A stretch of 6,455 nt of DNA from Bacillota bacterium (GTDB taxonomy: Bacteria; Bacillota_A; Clostridia; Acetivibrionales; DUMB01): contig JAMOAC010000097.1 of the NCBI GenBank assembly GCA_023621975.1, positions 1-6,455 of the forward strand, read 5' to 3'. Positions 6,265 to 6,455 of the stretch are shown piece after piece; position 1 is the stretch's first letter; each line of letters opens with the position of its first letter. The position numbers were made by a program, and so were the translations under genes. Under the pieces are notes generated by a model. It was not told where the DNA came from. It was given only the letters and a program-made list of their open reading frames with translations, and ran no database searches.

Positions 6265-6293
6265 CTGGCAAGTTGAAAGGGTGTCTCTATAAT
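6265..6293 (+). promoter_or_regulatory. Candidate vegetative promoter of the secreted-protein gene
   Basis: CTGGCA (6265-6270, 4 of 6 to TTGACA), 17 bases, then a perfect TATAAT (6288-6293). The implied start, near 6300, leaves only about 14 leader bases, so part of the AAAAGGGGGG ribosome binding site (6295-6304) would lie upstream of it. That makes the assignment uncertain. The preceding 6120-6260 holds no gene; a 13-base palindrome GTTAAAATTTAAC lies at 6140-6152. Confidence 0.4.
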
Positions 6294-6294
6294 T

Positions 6295-6304
6295 AAAAGG
6301 GGGG
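6295..6304 (+). promoter_or_regulatory. Ribosome binding site of the secreted-protein gene
   Basis: AAAAGGGGGG lies nine bases before the ATG at 6314. It is G-rich rather than a perfect AGGAGG, but it is well placed. Confidence 0.6.
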
Positions 6305-6313
6305 TATACTCAG

Positions 6314-6455
6314 ATGAGAAAACGTATTATCATTCTGATTTCCGTCCTTTGCCTGTTTGCCGTATCTGGCACTGCGCTTGCTGCAGAGTATAGCTATAGT
6401 TTTACATTCAATCCACCTTTTGTCGGTAGCTTAAGATATACAGAGCCAAGGATAA
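6314..6455 (+). CDS. Secreted protein of unknown function, 3'-truncated by window edge
   Basis: 47 codons are visible before the right edge. The first 23 residues are a classic Sec signal peptide: basic MRKR, a hydrophobic core IIILISVLCLFAVSG, then TALA with likely cleavage before AEYSYS. The Cys in the core is not in a lipobox context. The mature start, AEYSYSFTFNPPFVGSLRY, is rich in aromatic and beta-forming residues and may begin a beta-structured exported domain; no family can be named from this little. The gene is transcribed away from the oxidase, with about 266 bases between the two start codons. Coding status is fairly sure because start, ribosome binding site and signal peptide agree. 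Confidence 0.75.
   Translation, partial: MRKRIIILISVLCLFAVSGTALAAEYSYSFTFNPPFVGSLRYTEPRI

Overview
The window looks like chromosome of a low-GC, endospore-forming Bacillota, probably a Clostridia- or Negativicutes-type bacterium. The grounds are strong AGGAGG-type ribosome binding sites, AT-rich spacers, an AraC/phosphotransferase fusion of a kind familiar from Paenibacillus and Clostridia, and a CotA-type spore-coat multicopper oxidase behind a good match to a sigma-K promoter. No species can be named from the sequence alone. I see no tRNA, rRNA, CRISPR array, insertion sequence or phage gene.

Layout, left to right. (1) 1-831, +: the 3' part of an unrecognised gene that is open to the left edge. 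(2) About 911-950: a hairpin that works as a terminator in both directions, between convergent genes. (3) 967-1716, -: a chemoreceptor (MCP) signalling domain with no sensor, membrane segments, HAMP or N-terminal methylation helix. (4) 1875-3176, -: an AraC-type DNA-binding domain fused to an APH-type small-molecule phosphotransferase. (5) 3177-3546: a divergent intergenic region with a promoter for the next gene. (6) 3547-4245, +: a class I SAM-dependent methyltransferase. (7) 4249-4401, +: a previously hidden fossil of a GNAT acetyltransferase C-terminus, in the same frame as the methyltransferase and broken by a Trp-to-TGA stop, followed by a strong terminator. (8) 4474-6047, -: a CotA-like multicopper oxidase with every expected copper ligand encoded, but split by a one-base deletion inside the copper-binding LWYHDHA motif. 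(9) 6314-end, +: the start of a secreted protein of unknown function, divergent from the oxidase.

The genes do not form one pathway. Most are single-gene units separated by hairpins. The recurring theme is decay: a truncated MCP, a GNAT relic and a frameshifted oxidase lie within about 5 kb. The sporulation link (sigma-K promoter plus CotA-type enzyme) is the clearest functional statement, and it depends on whether the frameshift is real or a sequencing error. I found no convincing evidence of a wholly new multi-gene system.
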